NCBI GenBank assembly: GCA_944376955.1
Contig: CALWEB010000103.1
Span: 1 to 19,311 of the forward strand
Length of the DNA stretch: 19,311 nt
Reading direction: 5' to 3'
DNA from: an uncultured Agathobaculum sp.
Lineage (GTDB): Bacteria > Bacillota > Clostridia > Oscillospirales > Butyricicoccaceae
This document shows, one piece after another, positions 6,543 through 13,584 of this stretch. Each line of letters opens with the position of its first letter. The stretch's first letter is position 1. Below the pieces are notes generated by a model. That model searched no databases. It was given only the letters and a program-made list of their open reading frames with translations, and was not told where the DNA came from. The position numbers were made by a program, and so were the translations under genes.

Positions 6543-6818
6543 ATGAATTGGGAAGTAATCCTGTGGACCTGTGTTACCGTTGCGGTGCTGCTGATCATAG
6601 TAGCGCTGGTCGTCTCCATCATGTCGGCGCGCAATATGCGTAAAAGCCGGGAGCGGATGGCGCAACTGCAATCCGATATCAAAGTTGGCGCATCCATTGT
6701 GTTTGGCGGCGGCATTTACGGCACGATCGTCAAGATTAAGGATGACGTAATTGATGTGGAAGTCAGCAAGGGCGTTGTCATTCAGATTTCCCGTTACAGC
6801 ATCCAGATGGCGGAATAA
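6543..6818 (+). CDS. yajC: YajC family Sec translocase accessory subunit
   Basis: A small inner-membrane protein that associates with SecDF/SecYEG. Its 91 residues comprise one N-terminal membrane helix (about residues 4-28, VILWTCVTVAVLLIIVALVVSIM), a basic linker, and the conserved YajC core: KVGASIVFGGGIYGTIVKIKDDVIDVEVSKGVVIQISRYSI near 46-88. The core's usual pattern G-x-x-V-x-T-x-G-G-I-x-G-x-I is seen with F in place of T. An AAGGAG site lies 12 bases upstream, a long gap. The gene is alone between the agaS terminator and the convergent AraC-family gene, away from secDF and tgt, its usual neighbours. Confidence 0.88.
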   Translation: MNWEVILWTCVTVAVLLIIVALVVSIMSARNMRKSRERMAQLQSDIKVGASIVFGGGIYGTIVKIKDDVIDVEVSKGVVIQISRYSIQMAE

Positions 6819-6839
6819 TGCGGTGCGCGGGCAAGGCGG

Positions 6840-8015
6840 TCAGCTGTTCTCGCTGGCCACAATTTCCTTCGCATACTCGCTGGGAGAAAGATCGAAATAC
6901 TTTTTAAACAGCCGGGAGAAATAGTGGATGGAACTGAAACCAAGCATATCCGCAATTTCGCTGATGGTATGCTGATTTTCCCGAATCAATTCCTTGCTTT
7001 TTTGCAGCTTGATGTTGAGCAGGTAGTTTTTGGGCGAATTGTGCAGGTATGTTTTGAACAATGCCTGCAATGAAGTGCGGGACATGAAGAACTTGTGGCA
7101 GATTTGCTCAATGGTGATCGGTTCGGTTACTTTTTCTTCCATGTATGCTAAAATCTGCTGGAGCAGATCGCCTTGAGAGTTCTGGTTGAGGCTGAACGAA
7201 TTGTGTTCCTCCTCGAGTTCATTGAGCAGCAGAATCAGGCGTGTGATGATCTCCTGTAAGTGGCAGAGCATCAATGTCTGTGCATGGGGCGAATGCATGG
7301 TACTCTCTTCGATGATCTTGTAAAGCGCGTCTCGCAAGCCGTTGGTGCAATGAAAAACATGTCCCAACAGCCGCTGCGGCTCGGAAAGATCCATATCAAA
7401 GGATATGGAAAGGAAATTGCAAGTGTTGTCCTTAGTCAGGCGCTTGGCGTGCTCACTGTCTGGGCCAAACAGGATCAGGTCACCCGCGGCGAGCGTGCAG
7501 ACGGTATCTGCAAGCGTGACGCCCAGAGTGCCGTTGTGGACATAAAGCAGTTCAAAATACTGATGTCCAGCACGGTTAAAGCAGTATGCCTGCTCTTCCG
7601 TGAAATAATAGTGATCCAAAATCTCCAGGATGTTGAAGCGGACCGGTTGGAGCTGGAAGGTATATGGTTCCTGCAAGGTGAGCTTGGTATAGCGGTTTTC
7701 CGGCGCAAGCAGATAATAGGTGGCTTCATCGGAAACCGGCAGAATATTAAAGCAAACACCGGGATTGATTTTTAGATAATGGTGAATGGCAAAGGTTTTC
7801 AGATCAACAGGATCAGGCTGTGAGCCGATTACAATCGAGGCCAGCCCGCTGATCAATTCTATGTATACTTCGCAGGGAAAGCAGAAAAGCTGTTCCATGG
7901 TTTTGGTATGCGTCAAAAACTGCATACAGGCAAGATGGTGTTTCTCTAAATCGATCGGTTCGTAATACACCGACCCAAATTCGAGAAAACTGTCATAAAA
8001 TGCTTGATTATTCAT
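6840..8015 (-). CDS. AraC-family transcriptional regulator with cupin sensor region
   Basis: A DNA-binding regulator, probably of the amino-sugar genes. Its 391 residues exceed the usual 280-300 of two-domain AraC proteins. Residues 1-120 form an extra N-terminal part, with no family I can name. A cupin-like segment follows (FELLYVHNGTLGVTLADTVCTLAAGDLILFGPDSEHA, about 152-190). The C-terminal 105 residues hold two helix-turn-helix motifs: ITIEQICHKFFMSRTSLQALFKTY, and ISEIADMLGFSSIHYFSRLFKKYFDLSPSEYA, the AraC signature. It is divergent from the deacetylase gene across a 184-bp promoter region and convergent with yajC. The ligand is unknown; an amino-sugar phosphate is a reasonable guess from context. 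Confidence 0.92.
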   Translation of the reverse strand: MNNQAFYDSFLEFGSVYYEPIDLEKHHLACMQFLTHTKTMEQLFCFPCEVYIELISGLASIVIGSQPDPVDLKTFAIHHYLKINPGVCFNILPVSDEATYYLLAPENRYTKLTLQEPYTFQLQPVRFNILEILDHYYFTEEQAYCFNRAGHQYFELLYVHNGTLGVTLADTVCTLAAGDLILFGPDSEHAKRLTKDNTCNFLSISFDMDLSEPQRLLGHVFHCTNGLRDALYKIIEESTMHSPHAQTLMLCHLQEIITRLILLLNELEEEHNSFSLNQNSQGDLLQQILAYMEEKVTEPITIEQICHKFFMSRTSLQALFKTYLHNSPKNYLLNIKLQKSKELIRENQHTISEIADMLGFSSIHYFSRLFKKYFDLSPSEYAKEIVASENS

Positions 8016-8075
8016 GGCGAATCCCCTATTGTCTGCTGCTTTACATCTCTTTCTGTAAGTCAGAATCTACCTTCT

Positions 8076-8104
8076 ATTCTATTATATTTTTGAGGTAATT
8101 GCAA
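8076..8104 (-). promoter_or_regulatory. Candidate promoter of the AraC-family gene
   Basis: On the minus strand, TTGCAA (8104-8099) and TAGAAT (8081-8076) are separated by 17 bp. It overlaps the candidate promoter of the divergent deacetylase gene. Confidence 0.55.
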
Positions 8105-8119
8105 GCATACCTGTATAGT
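8090..8119 (+). promoter_or_regulatory. Candidate promoter and operator of the deacetylase gene
   Basis: TTGAGG (8090-8095) and TATAGT (8114-8119) are 18 bp apart. An inverted repeat AGGTA-N10-TACCT (8093-8097/8108-8112) sits between them and also covers the -35 of the divergent promoter, so one bound regulator could control both directions. Confidence 0.5.
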
Positions 8120-8199
8120 AGAAATGGTGCTGCTGGAGGATGGATGTGCCGGCGTGTAGAAAATGCGAGGGGGTTGATTGCATGGCAGGAGGTAAGAAA

Positions 8200-9345
8200 A
8201 TGGTTATTCAGAGTAAAAAGGTTTGGTTTGCCGATCAGTTCGTTGCAGCACAGGTTGAGATCGGAGACGGCAAGATCATCGGTGTGTACCCCTATGATAC
8301 CAAACCGGTTGACAAGGATTATGGCACCGAGCGCATTCTGCCCGGTTTTATTGATGTGCATTGTCATGGTGCATATGGGTTTGATACCAACGACGCGGAA
8401 GAGGAAGGTTTGCGTTACTGGACGCGCCACATTGTGCAGGAAGGTGTAACTGCATTCCTGCCGACCACAATTACCCAGAGCGAGCAGGTGCTGACCGCGG
8501 CGCTCAAAAATGTTGCCAAGGTGGTTGCCGACGGTTATGAAGGTGCGGAAATCCTCGGTGCGCATTTTGAAGGCCCGTATCTGGACATGGTTTACAAGGG
8601 TGCCCAGCCCGAGCAGTATATCGTAAAGCCGACGGTTGAACAGTTTAAGAAGTATCAGGAAGCAGCAAATGGCTTGATCAAATATATTACCATGGCTACC
8701 GAGACGGATGAGGACTTTGCACTTACCCGCTACTGCGCTGCAAACGGCGTGGTGGTCAGCATTGGCCACTCGGCGGCGACCTACGATCAGGCGGTCATGG
8801 CGTGGGCGAATGGTGCGCGCACGATGACCCATGTTTACAACGGCATGACGCCGTTCAACCATCGTGCAAACGGCTTGGTTGGTGCGGCGTACCGCATCCG
8901 CAGCATGTATGGCGAAGTGATCTGCGACGGCAACCATTCGACGCTTGCGGCGCTCAACCAATTCTTCCATGAGAAGGGGGCGGATCACGCAGTACTTGTT
9001 ACCGATGCGTTGATGGCCAAGGGCAAGCCGATCGGCTCGAAATTCCTGTTTGGCGGCAATGAGATCGAAATTTATCCGGACGGCAGCGCACACCTGACAT
9101 CGACAGGCGGACTTGCGGGTTCGACGTTGTGCGTCAACAAGGGCCTGCGTATCCTGATTGAAGAGGCACAGGTTCCGGTCAGCGCAGCAATCAACGCCTG
9201 CACCAAAAACCCGGCTGCCTGCTTGGGCATTGAAGACCGCAAGGGTGCAATCAAGGTTGGGCTGGATGCGGATCTGGTGGTGCTCGACCGTGACTACAAC
9301 GTGCTTCAGACCTATTGCAAGGGAAAAGGAATGTTAGATGAGTAA
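8200..9345 (+). CDS. nagA: N-acetylhexosamine-6-phosphate deacetylase (NagA/AgaA family)
   Basis: A cytosolic metal-dependent amidohydrolase that removes acetate from N-acetylglucosamine- or N-acetylgalactosamine-6-phosphate. I choose ATG 8200, which has AGGAGG seven bases upstream and gives 381 residues, the family length; ATG 8182 and 8140 also lie in frame. Metal and catalytic residues are all present: HCH at 54-56 (PGFIDVHCHG), Glu124 in EGPYLD, His190 in GHSAATYDQ, His211 in THVYNGM, and catalytic Asp269 in VTDALMAKG. The HxH pair suggests the two-metal Bacillus-type enzyme rather than the one-metal E. coli type. The aga context favours GalNAc-6-phosphate (an agaA role), but NagA and AgaA cannot be told apart by motif. 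It overlaps the next gene by 8 bases. Confidence 0.93.
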   Translation: MVIQSKKVWFADQFVAAQVEIGDGKIIGVYPYDTKPVDKDYGTERILPGFIDVHCHGAYGFDTNDAEEEGLRYWTRHIVQEGVTAFLPTTITQSEQVLTAALKNVAKVVADGYEGAEILGAHFEGPYLDMVYKGAQPEQYIVKPTVEQFKKYQEAANGLIKYITMATETDEDFALTRYCAANGVVVSIGHSAATYDQAVMAWANGARTMTHVYNGMTPFNHRANGLVGAAYRIRSMYGEVICDGNHSTLAALNQFFHEKGADHAVLVTDALMAKGKPIGSKFLFGGNEIEIYPDGSAHLTSTGGLAGSTLCVNKGLRILIEEAQVPVSAAINACTKNPAACLGIEDRKGAIKVGLDADLVVLDRDYNVLQTYCKGKGMLDE

Positions 9346-9868
9346 GAAACAGCAAATCCCCAATACCCAGCTTTCTGGAAGAAACATTTATACAGATAAG
9401 AAAAAACGTGTAATCTACTATGACAGCTTGACGAAACAGGGGTATCTGATCGAAAAGAAAGACGAAGGGAAAATCTTTTTCTTCCAGAACCGATTGGTGA
9501 TCATCCTGTTTGCGGCGATCCTGTGTGCAGGCACCTTCCTCGATTGGAAGCAGGCGACGCTGGCTGGCGTTGCGCTGTTTGCGATTGTAGAGGTGTATTA
9601 CCGCGCGGTGCTTTTTAAGAAGTTCGAAGTAGCTACGGATGTGGACTTTGGACGCCGCCTGACGCCGTTGCAAGCTATTGTTGCCAAGAAGAGCCGGGAA
9701 AAGGTGCTGGCGCTGATTGCGCTGTGGGCTGTTTTCTCAATTCTTGTGTTGGTCAACGCCTACATGGAGCAATATTCTCTCGGCCTGATGGTATTGAGCG
9801 CAGGGCTGGCCATCATGGGTCTGTATTTCTGTGTGCTGCACATTGTAGCATTGACCCGGATGAAGTGA
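9338..9868 (+). CDS. Unknown four-helix membrane protein coupled to the deacetylase gene
   Basis: I do not recognise the family. The 176-residue protein starts at ATG 9338 inside the last codons of nagA (ATGAGTAA overlap), a strong sign of translational coupling. The N-terminal 47 residues are polar and basic, with GRNIYTDKKKRVIYYDSLTKQGYLI. Two membrane helices follow at about 50-66 and 71-88. A charged middle follows (VDFGRRLTPLQAIVAKKSREK), then two more helices at about 125-141 and 148-170. The N-terminal part could form a small beta-rich cytosolic module. No enzyme or transporter motif is visible. Coupling to the deacetylase suggests a role linked to amino-sugar uptake or phosphate handling, by inference only. 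Confidence 0.88.
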   Translation: MSKKQQIPNTQLSGRNIYTDKKKRVIYYDSLTKQGYLIEKKDEGKIFFFQNRLVIILFAAILCAGTFLDWKQATLAGVALFAIVEVYYRAVLFKKFEVATDVDFGRRLTPLQAIVAKKSREKVLALIALWAVFSILVLVNAYMEQYSLGLMVLSAGLAIMGLYFCVLHIVALTRMK

Positions 9869-9873
9869 CAAAT

Positions 9874-9903
9874 AAAAACCCATCGCACAGGCGATGGGTT
9901 TTT
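9874..9903. terminator. Bidirectional terminator
   Basis: AAAAACCCATCGC (9874-9886) pairs perfectly with GCGATGGGTTTTT (9891-9903) around ACAG. The A and T runs on both sides let it stop both the nagA unit and the convergent aldolase gene. Confidence 0.92.
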
Positions 9904-9919
9904 ACACAAAATTTTGGGC

Positions 9920-10771
9920 TTAAGCCTTGCCGGCAGAACCGCAGATGGCGATTTTGCCCTTGACAGTGTCAATGACGTTCGCAATGCCGACCTTGCAGTA
10001 TTTTTTCGGGTCGAATACGTCTGGATCCTTTTGCAGATACGCTTTGACACCGTCGCTGAACGCGATGCGCAGTTCGGTGGCAAAGTTCACCTTGCAAATG
10101 CCGCGGGTGATTGACTCACGCACAGCATCATCCGGCACGCCGGATGCACCATGCAGCACCAGCGGGATGGAAACGACTTCACGGATGGCGCTCAGACGAT
10201 CGAAGTCCAGCTTGGGCGTGCCCTTGTACAGACCGTGTGCCGTACCGATGGCAACGGCGAGTGAGCTAACACCCGTGCTTTCGACGAATTCCTTGGCCTG
10301 CTGTGGATCGGTGAATGGGTTGCCGTCGCCGCCTTCGAGGTCATCTTCCTTGCCGCCGACTTTACCAAGTTCCGCCTCTACGCTGATGTGGGACGGGGCG
10401 CAAGCTTCGACGACGCGGCGGGTCAGTGCGATGTTGTCGGAAAAAGCTTCGTGCGAACCGTCGATCATAATGGAGGTGTAGCCGGTGCGCAGCGCCTGCA
10501 TGGCAAGGTCAAAGCTGTCGCCATGGTCGAGGTGCATCGCAACCGGAACATCGGTGCGGGCAGCTGCCGCCTTGACCATCGCCAGATAGTAGTCCAAACC
10601 GGCGTACTTGACGGTGGACGGTGTGGTCTGCATGATGACGGGGGAGCGCATCTCCTCCGCTGCGCGGACAACGGCCATGACCATCTCCAGGTTTTCGACA
10701 TTGAACGCACCGACGGCGTAATGGCCGGCCTGTGCGTCCAGCAGCATTTTTTCTGTTGTTACCAAAGGCAT
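9920..10771 (-). CDS. kbaY: Class II tagatose-1,6-bisphosphate aldolase, catalytic subunit (GatY/KbaY family)
   Basis: A zinc aldolase that splits tagatose-1,6-bisphosphate into dihydroxyacetone phosphate and glyceraldehyde-3-phosphate. The start is ATG 10771 (MPLVTTEKMLLDAQ) behind GAGGGG, giving 283 residues, against about 284-286 in GatY/KbaY; the long open frame further upstream is antisense to the partner gene. Asp82 and zinc ligand His83 are in MHLDHGDSFD, the EAELGKVGGKEDD loop is at about 132-144, and zinc ligands His179 (IGTAHGLY) and His207 (VLHGASG) follow. Spacing of all of these matches GatY. A fructose-bisphosphate aldolase is the alternative, but the divergent GatZ/KbaZ gene favours tagatose. 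Confidence 0.92.
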   Translation of the reverse strand: MPLVTTEKMLLDAQAGHYAVGAFNVENLEMVMAVVRAAEEMRSPVIMQTTPSTVKYAGLDYYLAMVKAAAARTDVPVAMHLDHGDSFDLAMQALRTGYTSIMIDGSHEAFSDNIALTRRVVEACAPSHISVEAELGKVGGKEDDLEGGDGNPFTDPQQAKEFVESTGVSSLAVAIGTAHGLYKGTPKLDFDRLSAIREVVSIPLVLHGASGVPDDAVRESITRGICKVNFATELRIAFSDGVKAYLQKDPDVFDPKKYCKVGIANVIDTVKGKIAICGSAGKA

Positions 10772-10817
10772 AGGAACCCCTCTTTCTCCTGCTTGCGCGG
10801 GATGATTTGATGCCTTT

Positions 10818-10846
10818 ATTGTAACACAGGGGGGCGCAGATGAAAA
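10818..10846 (-). promoter_or_regulatory. Candidate promoter of the aldolase catalytic gene
   Basis: On the minus strand, TTTTCA (10846-10841) and TACAAT (10823-10818) are 17 bp apart, and TGT precedes the -10, giving an extended form. The start would lie about 40 bases before the ATG. Confidence 0.55.
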
Positions 10847-10850
10847 GCCT

Positions 10851-10872
10851 TGCAGCGGAGAAATGCGCTGCA
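10851..10872. promoter_or_regulatory. Inverted repeat in the aldolase divergent region
   Basis: TGCAGCG (10851-10857) and CGCTGCA (10866-10872) are perfect inverted copies 8 bases apart. The repeat lies just behind the minus-strand -35 and about 20 bases before a plus-strand TATAAA (10894-10899) that has no good -35. This is the position expected for a shared activator or operator site. Confidence 0.45.
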
Positions 10873-10975
10873 CAACGCCCTGTGGCTTCCCGATATAAAT
10901 TATTTTCACAAACGCAATACAGCAGTGCGGAGGCGTTTGCTGCCGTCGTGTGCTGAAATACGAGGAGGAATTATC

Positions 10976-12295
10976 ATGAACTATAATCCGCTGAAAAAGT
11001 TGGTAGAACTGCAGAAGCAGGGCAAAAGTGTCGGTATTTATTCGGTGTGCAGCGCCAACGGCTATGTCATTGAAGCTGCACTCAAGCGCGGCCTGTCGGA
11101 TGGCTCCTGCGTGCTGATTGAATCGACTGCCAACCAGTGCGACCAGAACGGCGGCTATACCGGCATGAAGCCGATGGATTTCAAGAAATTTGTGCTGGGT
11201 ATCGCGGATAAGATTGGCTTTGACAAGTCCAAGCTGTTCCTTGGTGGCGACCATCTCGGCCCGCTGACCTTTGCGGGCAAGCCGGAAGCGGAGGCGATGG
11301 CGGATGCGGAGGAACTGATCCGTCACTACGTCGGCGCTGGCTTCACCAAAATCCATATTGACACCAGCATGAAGGTTGCGGATGACGACCCGAACACGCG
11401 CCTGAGCGACGAGACGATTGCCCGCCGTGGCGCACGTCTGGCACGCGTGGCGGAGGATACTTATCATAAGCTGCTTGAGAGCGATCCGAGCGCGATTGCG
11501 CCGGTTTATATTGTCGGCAGCGAGGTGCCGATTCCGGGCGGCCAGGTTGGCGCGGATCAGGGTGTGCAGGTCACCCGCGTGGAGGACTTCAAAAACACGG
11601 TTGCCACCTTTGAGAACGCGTTCCGCAAGGAAGGCTTGGATGAGGCGTGGAGCAACGTCATTGCGGTTGTGGTTCAGCCCGGTGTGGAGGAAAAGGATAG
11701 CGGCTGCACTGAATACGACCGCGCAAAGGCAACCGAGCTGATGGCGGCGATCAAGGATTTCCCGAACCTTGTGTTCGAGGGTCACTCCACCGATTATCAG
11801 ACCAAGATCAAGCTGCGCGAGCTGGTTGAGGACGGCGTAGGCATCCTTAAGGTCGGCCCGGCGCTGACGTTTGCGATGCGTGAGGGTATGTTCGCGCTGG
11901 CGTATATCGAGCAGGAATTGCTCTACGGCACGGACATCGAGCCGAGCCACTTTATTGAGGCGCTCGACGAGGCGATGCTCGCTGATGACAAGCACTGGAA
12001 GAAGCACTATCAGGGCACCGAGCTGGAGATCCGCATGAAGCGCAAATTCTCCTTCTCCGACCGCTGCCGTTACTATATGCCGACCCCGGGGGTCGAGGCA
12101 GCCAAGGAGCGCCTGATCAGCAACCTGCGCAAGCTGGGCATTCCGCTCAACCTGCTCAGCCAGTTTATGCCCATCCAGTACACCAAGGTGCGCGAGGGTC
12201 TGCTGGAAAATGATCCGGTGGCATTGGTCGAGGACCGCATCATCAACACCATGGACGAATATCTGTACGCAACCCATCAGAAGGAACTGATGTAA
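10976..12295 (+). CDS. kbaZ: Tagatose-1,6-bisphosphate aldolase accessory subunit (GatZ/KbaZ family)
   Basis: The non-catalytic partner that supports full activity and stability of GatY/KbaY; the family was once mislabelled tagatose-6-phosphate kinase. The start at ATG 10976 follows GAGGAGG, giving 439 residues (E. coli GatZ and KbaZ are about 420-426). Typical segments: GIYSVCSANGYVIEAAL (about 19-35), LIESTANQCDQNGGYTGM, LFLGGDHLGPLTF (about 87-99), HIDTSMKVADD, GSEVPIPGG and FEGHSTDYQ, and SDRCRYYMPTP near the C-terminus. It is transcribed away from its catalytic partner, unlike the tandem arrangement in enterobacteria. A bidirectional terminator follows. Confidence 0.93.
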   Translation: MNYNPLKKLVELQKQGKSVGIYSVCSANGYVIEAALKRGLSDGSCVLIESTANQCDQNGGYTGMKPMDFKKFVLGIADKIGFDKSKLFLGGDHLGPLTFAGKPEAEAMADAEELIRHYVGAGFTKIHIDTSMKVADDDPNTRLSDETIARRGARLARVAEDTYHKLLESDPSAIAPVYIVGSEVPIPGGQVGADQGVQVTRVEDFKNTVATFENAFRKEGLDEAWSNVIAVVVQPGVEEKDSGCTEYDRAKATELMAAIKDFPNLVFEGHSTDYQTKIKLRELVEDGVGILKVGPALTFAMREGMFALAYIEQELLYGTDIEPSHFIEALDEAMLADDKHWKKHYQGTELEIRMKRKFSFSDRCRYYMPTPGVEAAKERLISNLRKLGIPLNLLSQFMPIQYTKVREGLLENDPVALVEDRIINTMDEYLYATHQKELM

Positions 12296-12311
12296 GCGGT
12301 TGGGACAGAAC

Positions 12312-12345
12312 AAAAAAGGACGGCGAAAGCCGTCCTTTTGTTTTG
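12312..12345. terminator. Bidirectional terminator with GAAA loop
   Basis: AAAAGGACGGC (12314-12324) pairs with GCCGTCCTTTT (12329-12339) around a GAAA tetraloop. A T-rich tail follows on the plus strand and a six-base T-run on the minus strand, serving the aldolase subunit gene and the convergent ArsC-like gene. Confidence 0.9.
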
Positions 12346-12353
12346 CGTCTATA

Positions 12354-12689
12354 TTATTCCCAATTTGCCCAGATGTCGGGCTGGTAGCCAACCGTAGCCT
12401 GTCTCCCGTTACGCACAATCGGCGTTTTGAGGAGTGTACCGTCCTCCAGCAGTTTTTCCTTCTTGTCCTCGTCGTAAGCAAGATAGGCGAGCGAAGCGTA
12501 GCCCTTGCTTTTTTCGTCCAGTATTGCATCCAATCCTCCGACGGCTTTCAAAACGCTGTCCAGTTCGCCGCGGGACATTCCCTTTTGCGCTAGGTCAATC
12601 ATCTGAAATTTAATGCCGCGCTCTTTAAACCAACGCTGCGCCTTTTTGGTGTCAAAACATTTGTTTTTGCCGAAAATCTGAATGTTCAT
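12354..12689 (-). CDS. ArsC-family thioredoxin-fold protein (YffB/Spx-like)
   Basis: A 111-residue cytosolic protein of the arsenate-reductase-related family. The start ATG 12689 (MNIQIFGKNKC) has AGGAG nine bases upstream; an in-frame ATG seven codons earlier would add MAKEKNT. Cys11 in KNKCFDTKKAQRWFKERGI sits at the family's active-cysteine position, but the Spx CxxC pair is absent. TPIVRNGR near residue 88 is the conserved proline-containing segment, and GYQPDIW ends the fold. No ars genes are nearby, so arsenate reduction is not supported by context; it may be a general thiol enzyme or regulator. Confidence 0.85.
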   Translation of the reverse strand: MNIQIFGKNKCFDTKKAQRWFKERGIKFQMIDLAQKGMSRGELDSVLKAVGGLDAILDEKSKGYASLAYLAYDEDKKEKLLEDGTLLKTPIVRNGRQATVGYQPDIWANWE

Positions 12690-12750
12690 TGTGTTCTTCT
12701 CCTTTGCCATCAGTATAGCAAAGTGCGCGGCCGGACGCAAGGGGAATCCG

Positions 12751-13584
12751 CTATTGCTTTGCGCGGCGAGAGAGACGCAGCACGCCGTAAGAATGGGAAA
12801 AGGGGAGCAGCAGCACACACGAGAGTGCTGCACAACGGCCGAGTTCACACAGCAGCAGGGGGACGGCAAAAAACACTTCGCCGTGGCGCGCAAAGTCGCC
12901 AATCGCGGCAAGTCCAGCGGCGGAGAAATTAGGGTACGGCAGCAGTGCGGCAGTGTGTGTGCCCAGCAGCAAGGTGGTGCGCAGTGCAATCAGCGCAAAT
13001 AGTGCGCCTCCGGCAGACAGGCCGCGCGCGGCCGCACCCGAAAGCCGCTCGGGCAGAGACAGGGAAAGCGCCAGTGCGGCAGGCAGCAGGCGGAGCAGGA
13101 TTTGTCCGGTTTCGCGCGGCAGGGCGGAACCCGGCATATGCCAATGTGCCGGCTGCATTTGCGAAACGGTCAGTACACCGCTCAACAGGATTACCGCGCC
13201 GGCCAGCCATGCGATGGGCAGAGCCCACATGGCGCAGCGATTGAGTCCTGCCGTAGCGGCAAGCAGGGTGCAGACCGTCAGAATCAGGATCAGGCTCCAA
13301 AGTGGACGGGTGGAAAACACGGTATTGTGCAGGAACAGTCCCATGCGGGCAAGTGAGGTTACAATCGGCCAGAGGGAAAACAAGGCAAGCAGCCATTGCA
13401 GCACATGTGAACGCTGCCACGCCGGTGCGAGACGGGCACCACCTGCACATACCAGCGCGCAGATCAGGCTGGCAAGTGCCGCTGCATAGACGGTTTGTCC
13501 GGTTGCGGGCGTGTATAGGATTTCGCTCAGGGGCAGCAGAGCGAACAAGGCAGCCCCCCAACGCGGGAATAAACGCTCACGCAT
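12751..13584 (-). CDS. GerAB-family germinant receptor permease subunit, short form
   Basis: A multi-pass inner-membrane subunit of a spore germinant receptor. The start is ATG 13584 with GGAGG seven bases upstream, overlapping the end of the preceding gene by 8 bases; it encodes 277 residues. I count about eight membrane segments, while typical GerAB proteins have about 350-370 residues and ten. The late stretch FSAAGLAAIGDFARHGEVFFAVPLLLCELGR resembles the GerAB segment around G-D-F-x-x-R-x-E. The call rests on this, on hydrophobicity and on operon position. It is the last gene of the ger operon. I do not see the T-run of a terminator directly after it. Confidence 0.75.
   Translation of the reverse strand: MRERLFPRWGAALFALLPLSEILYTPATGQTVYAAALASLICALVCAGGARLAPAWQRSHVLQWLLALFSLWPIVTSLARMGLFLHNTVFSTRPLWSLILILTVCTLLAATAGLNRCAMWALPIAWLAGAVILLSGVLTVSQMQPAHWHMPGSALPRETGQILLRLLPAALALSLSLPERLSGAAARGLSAGGALFALIALRTTLLLGTHTAALLPYPNFSAAGLAAIGDFARHGEVFFAVPLLLCELGRCAALSCVLLLPFSHSYGVLRLSRRAKQ

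Noticed and set aside
6377..6715. Minus-strand ORF of 112 residues over yajC and the agaS terminator
   Set aside because: It runs through a strong terminator hairpin and opposite a clear yajC gene.
8140..8199. Upstream in-frame starts for nagA (ATG 8140 and 8182)
   Set aside because: ATG 8200 has AGGAGG at ideal spacing and gives the family length. ATG 8182 lies just ahead of that site, and its added residues are not family-like.
8074..9093. Minus-strand ORF of 339 residues opposite nagA
   Set aside because: It is a shadow of the conserved nagA frame, with biased histidine/arginine composition and no ribosome site.
10772..12529. Long minus-strand open frame extending the aldolase to 869 residues
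   Set aside because: The extension is antisense to the kbaZ gene and unlike any protein. The aldolase has its own SD and family-typical start at 10771.
12953..13489. Plus-strand ORFs of up to 178 residues opposite the ger operon
   Set aside because: They are GC-rich, arginine/alanine-biased shadow frames of overlapping, family-recognisable minus-strand genes.
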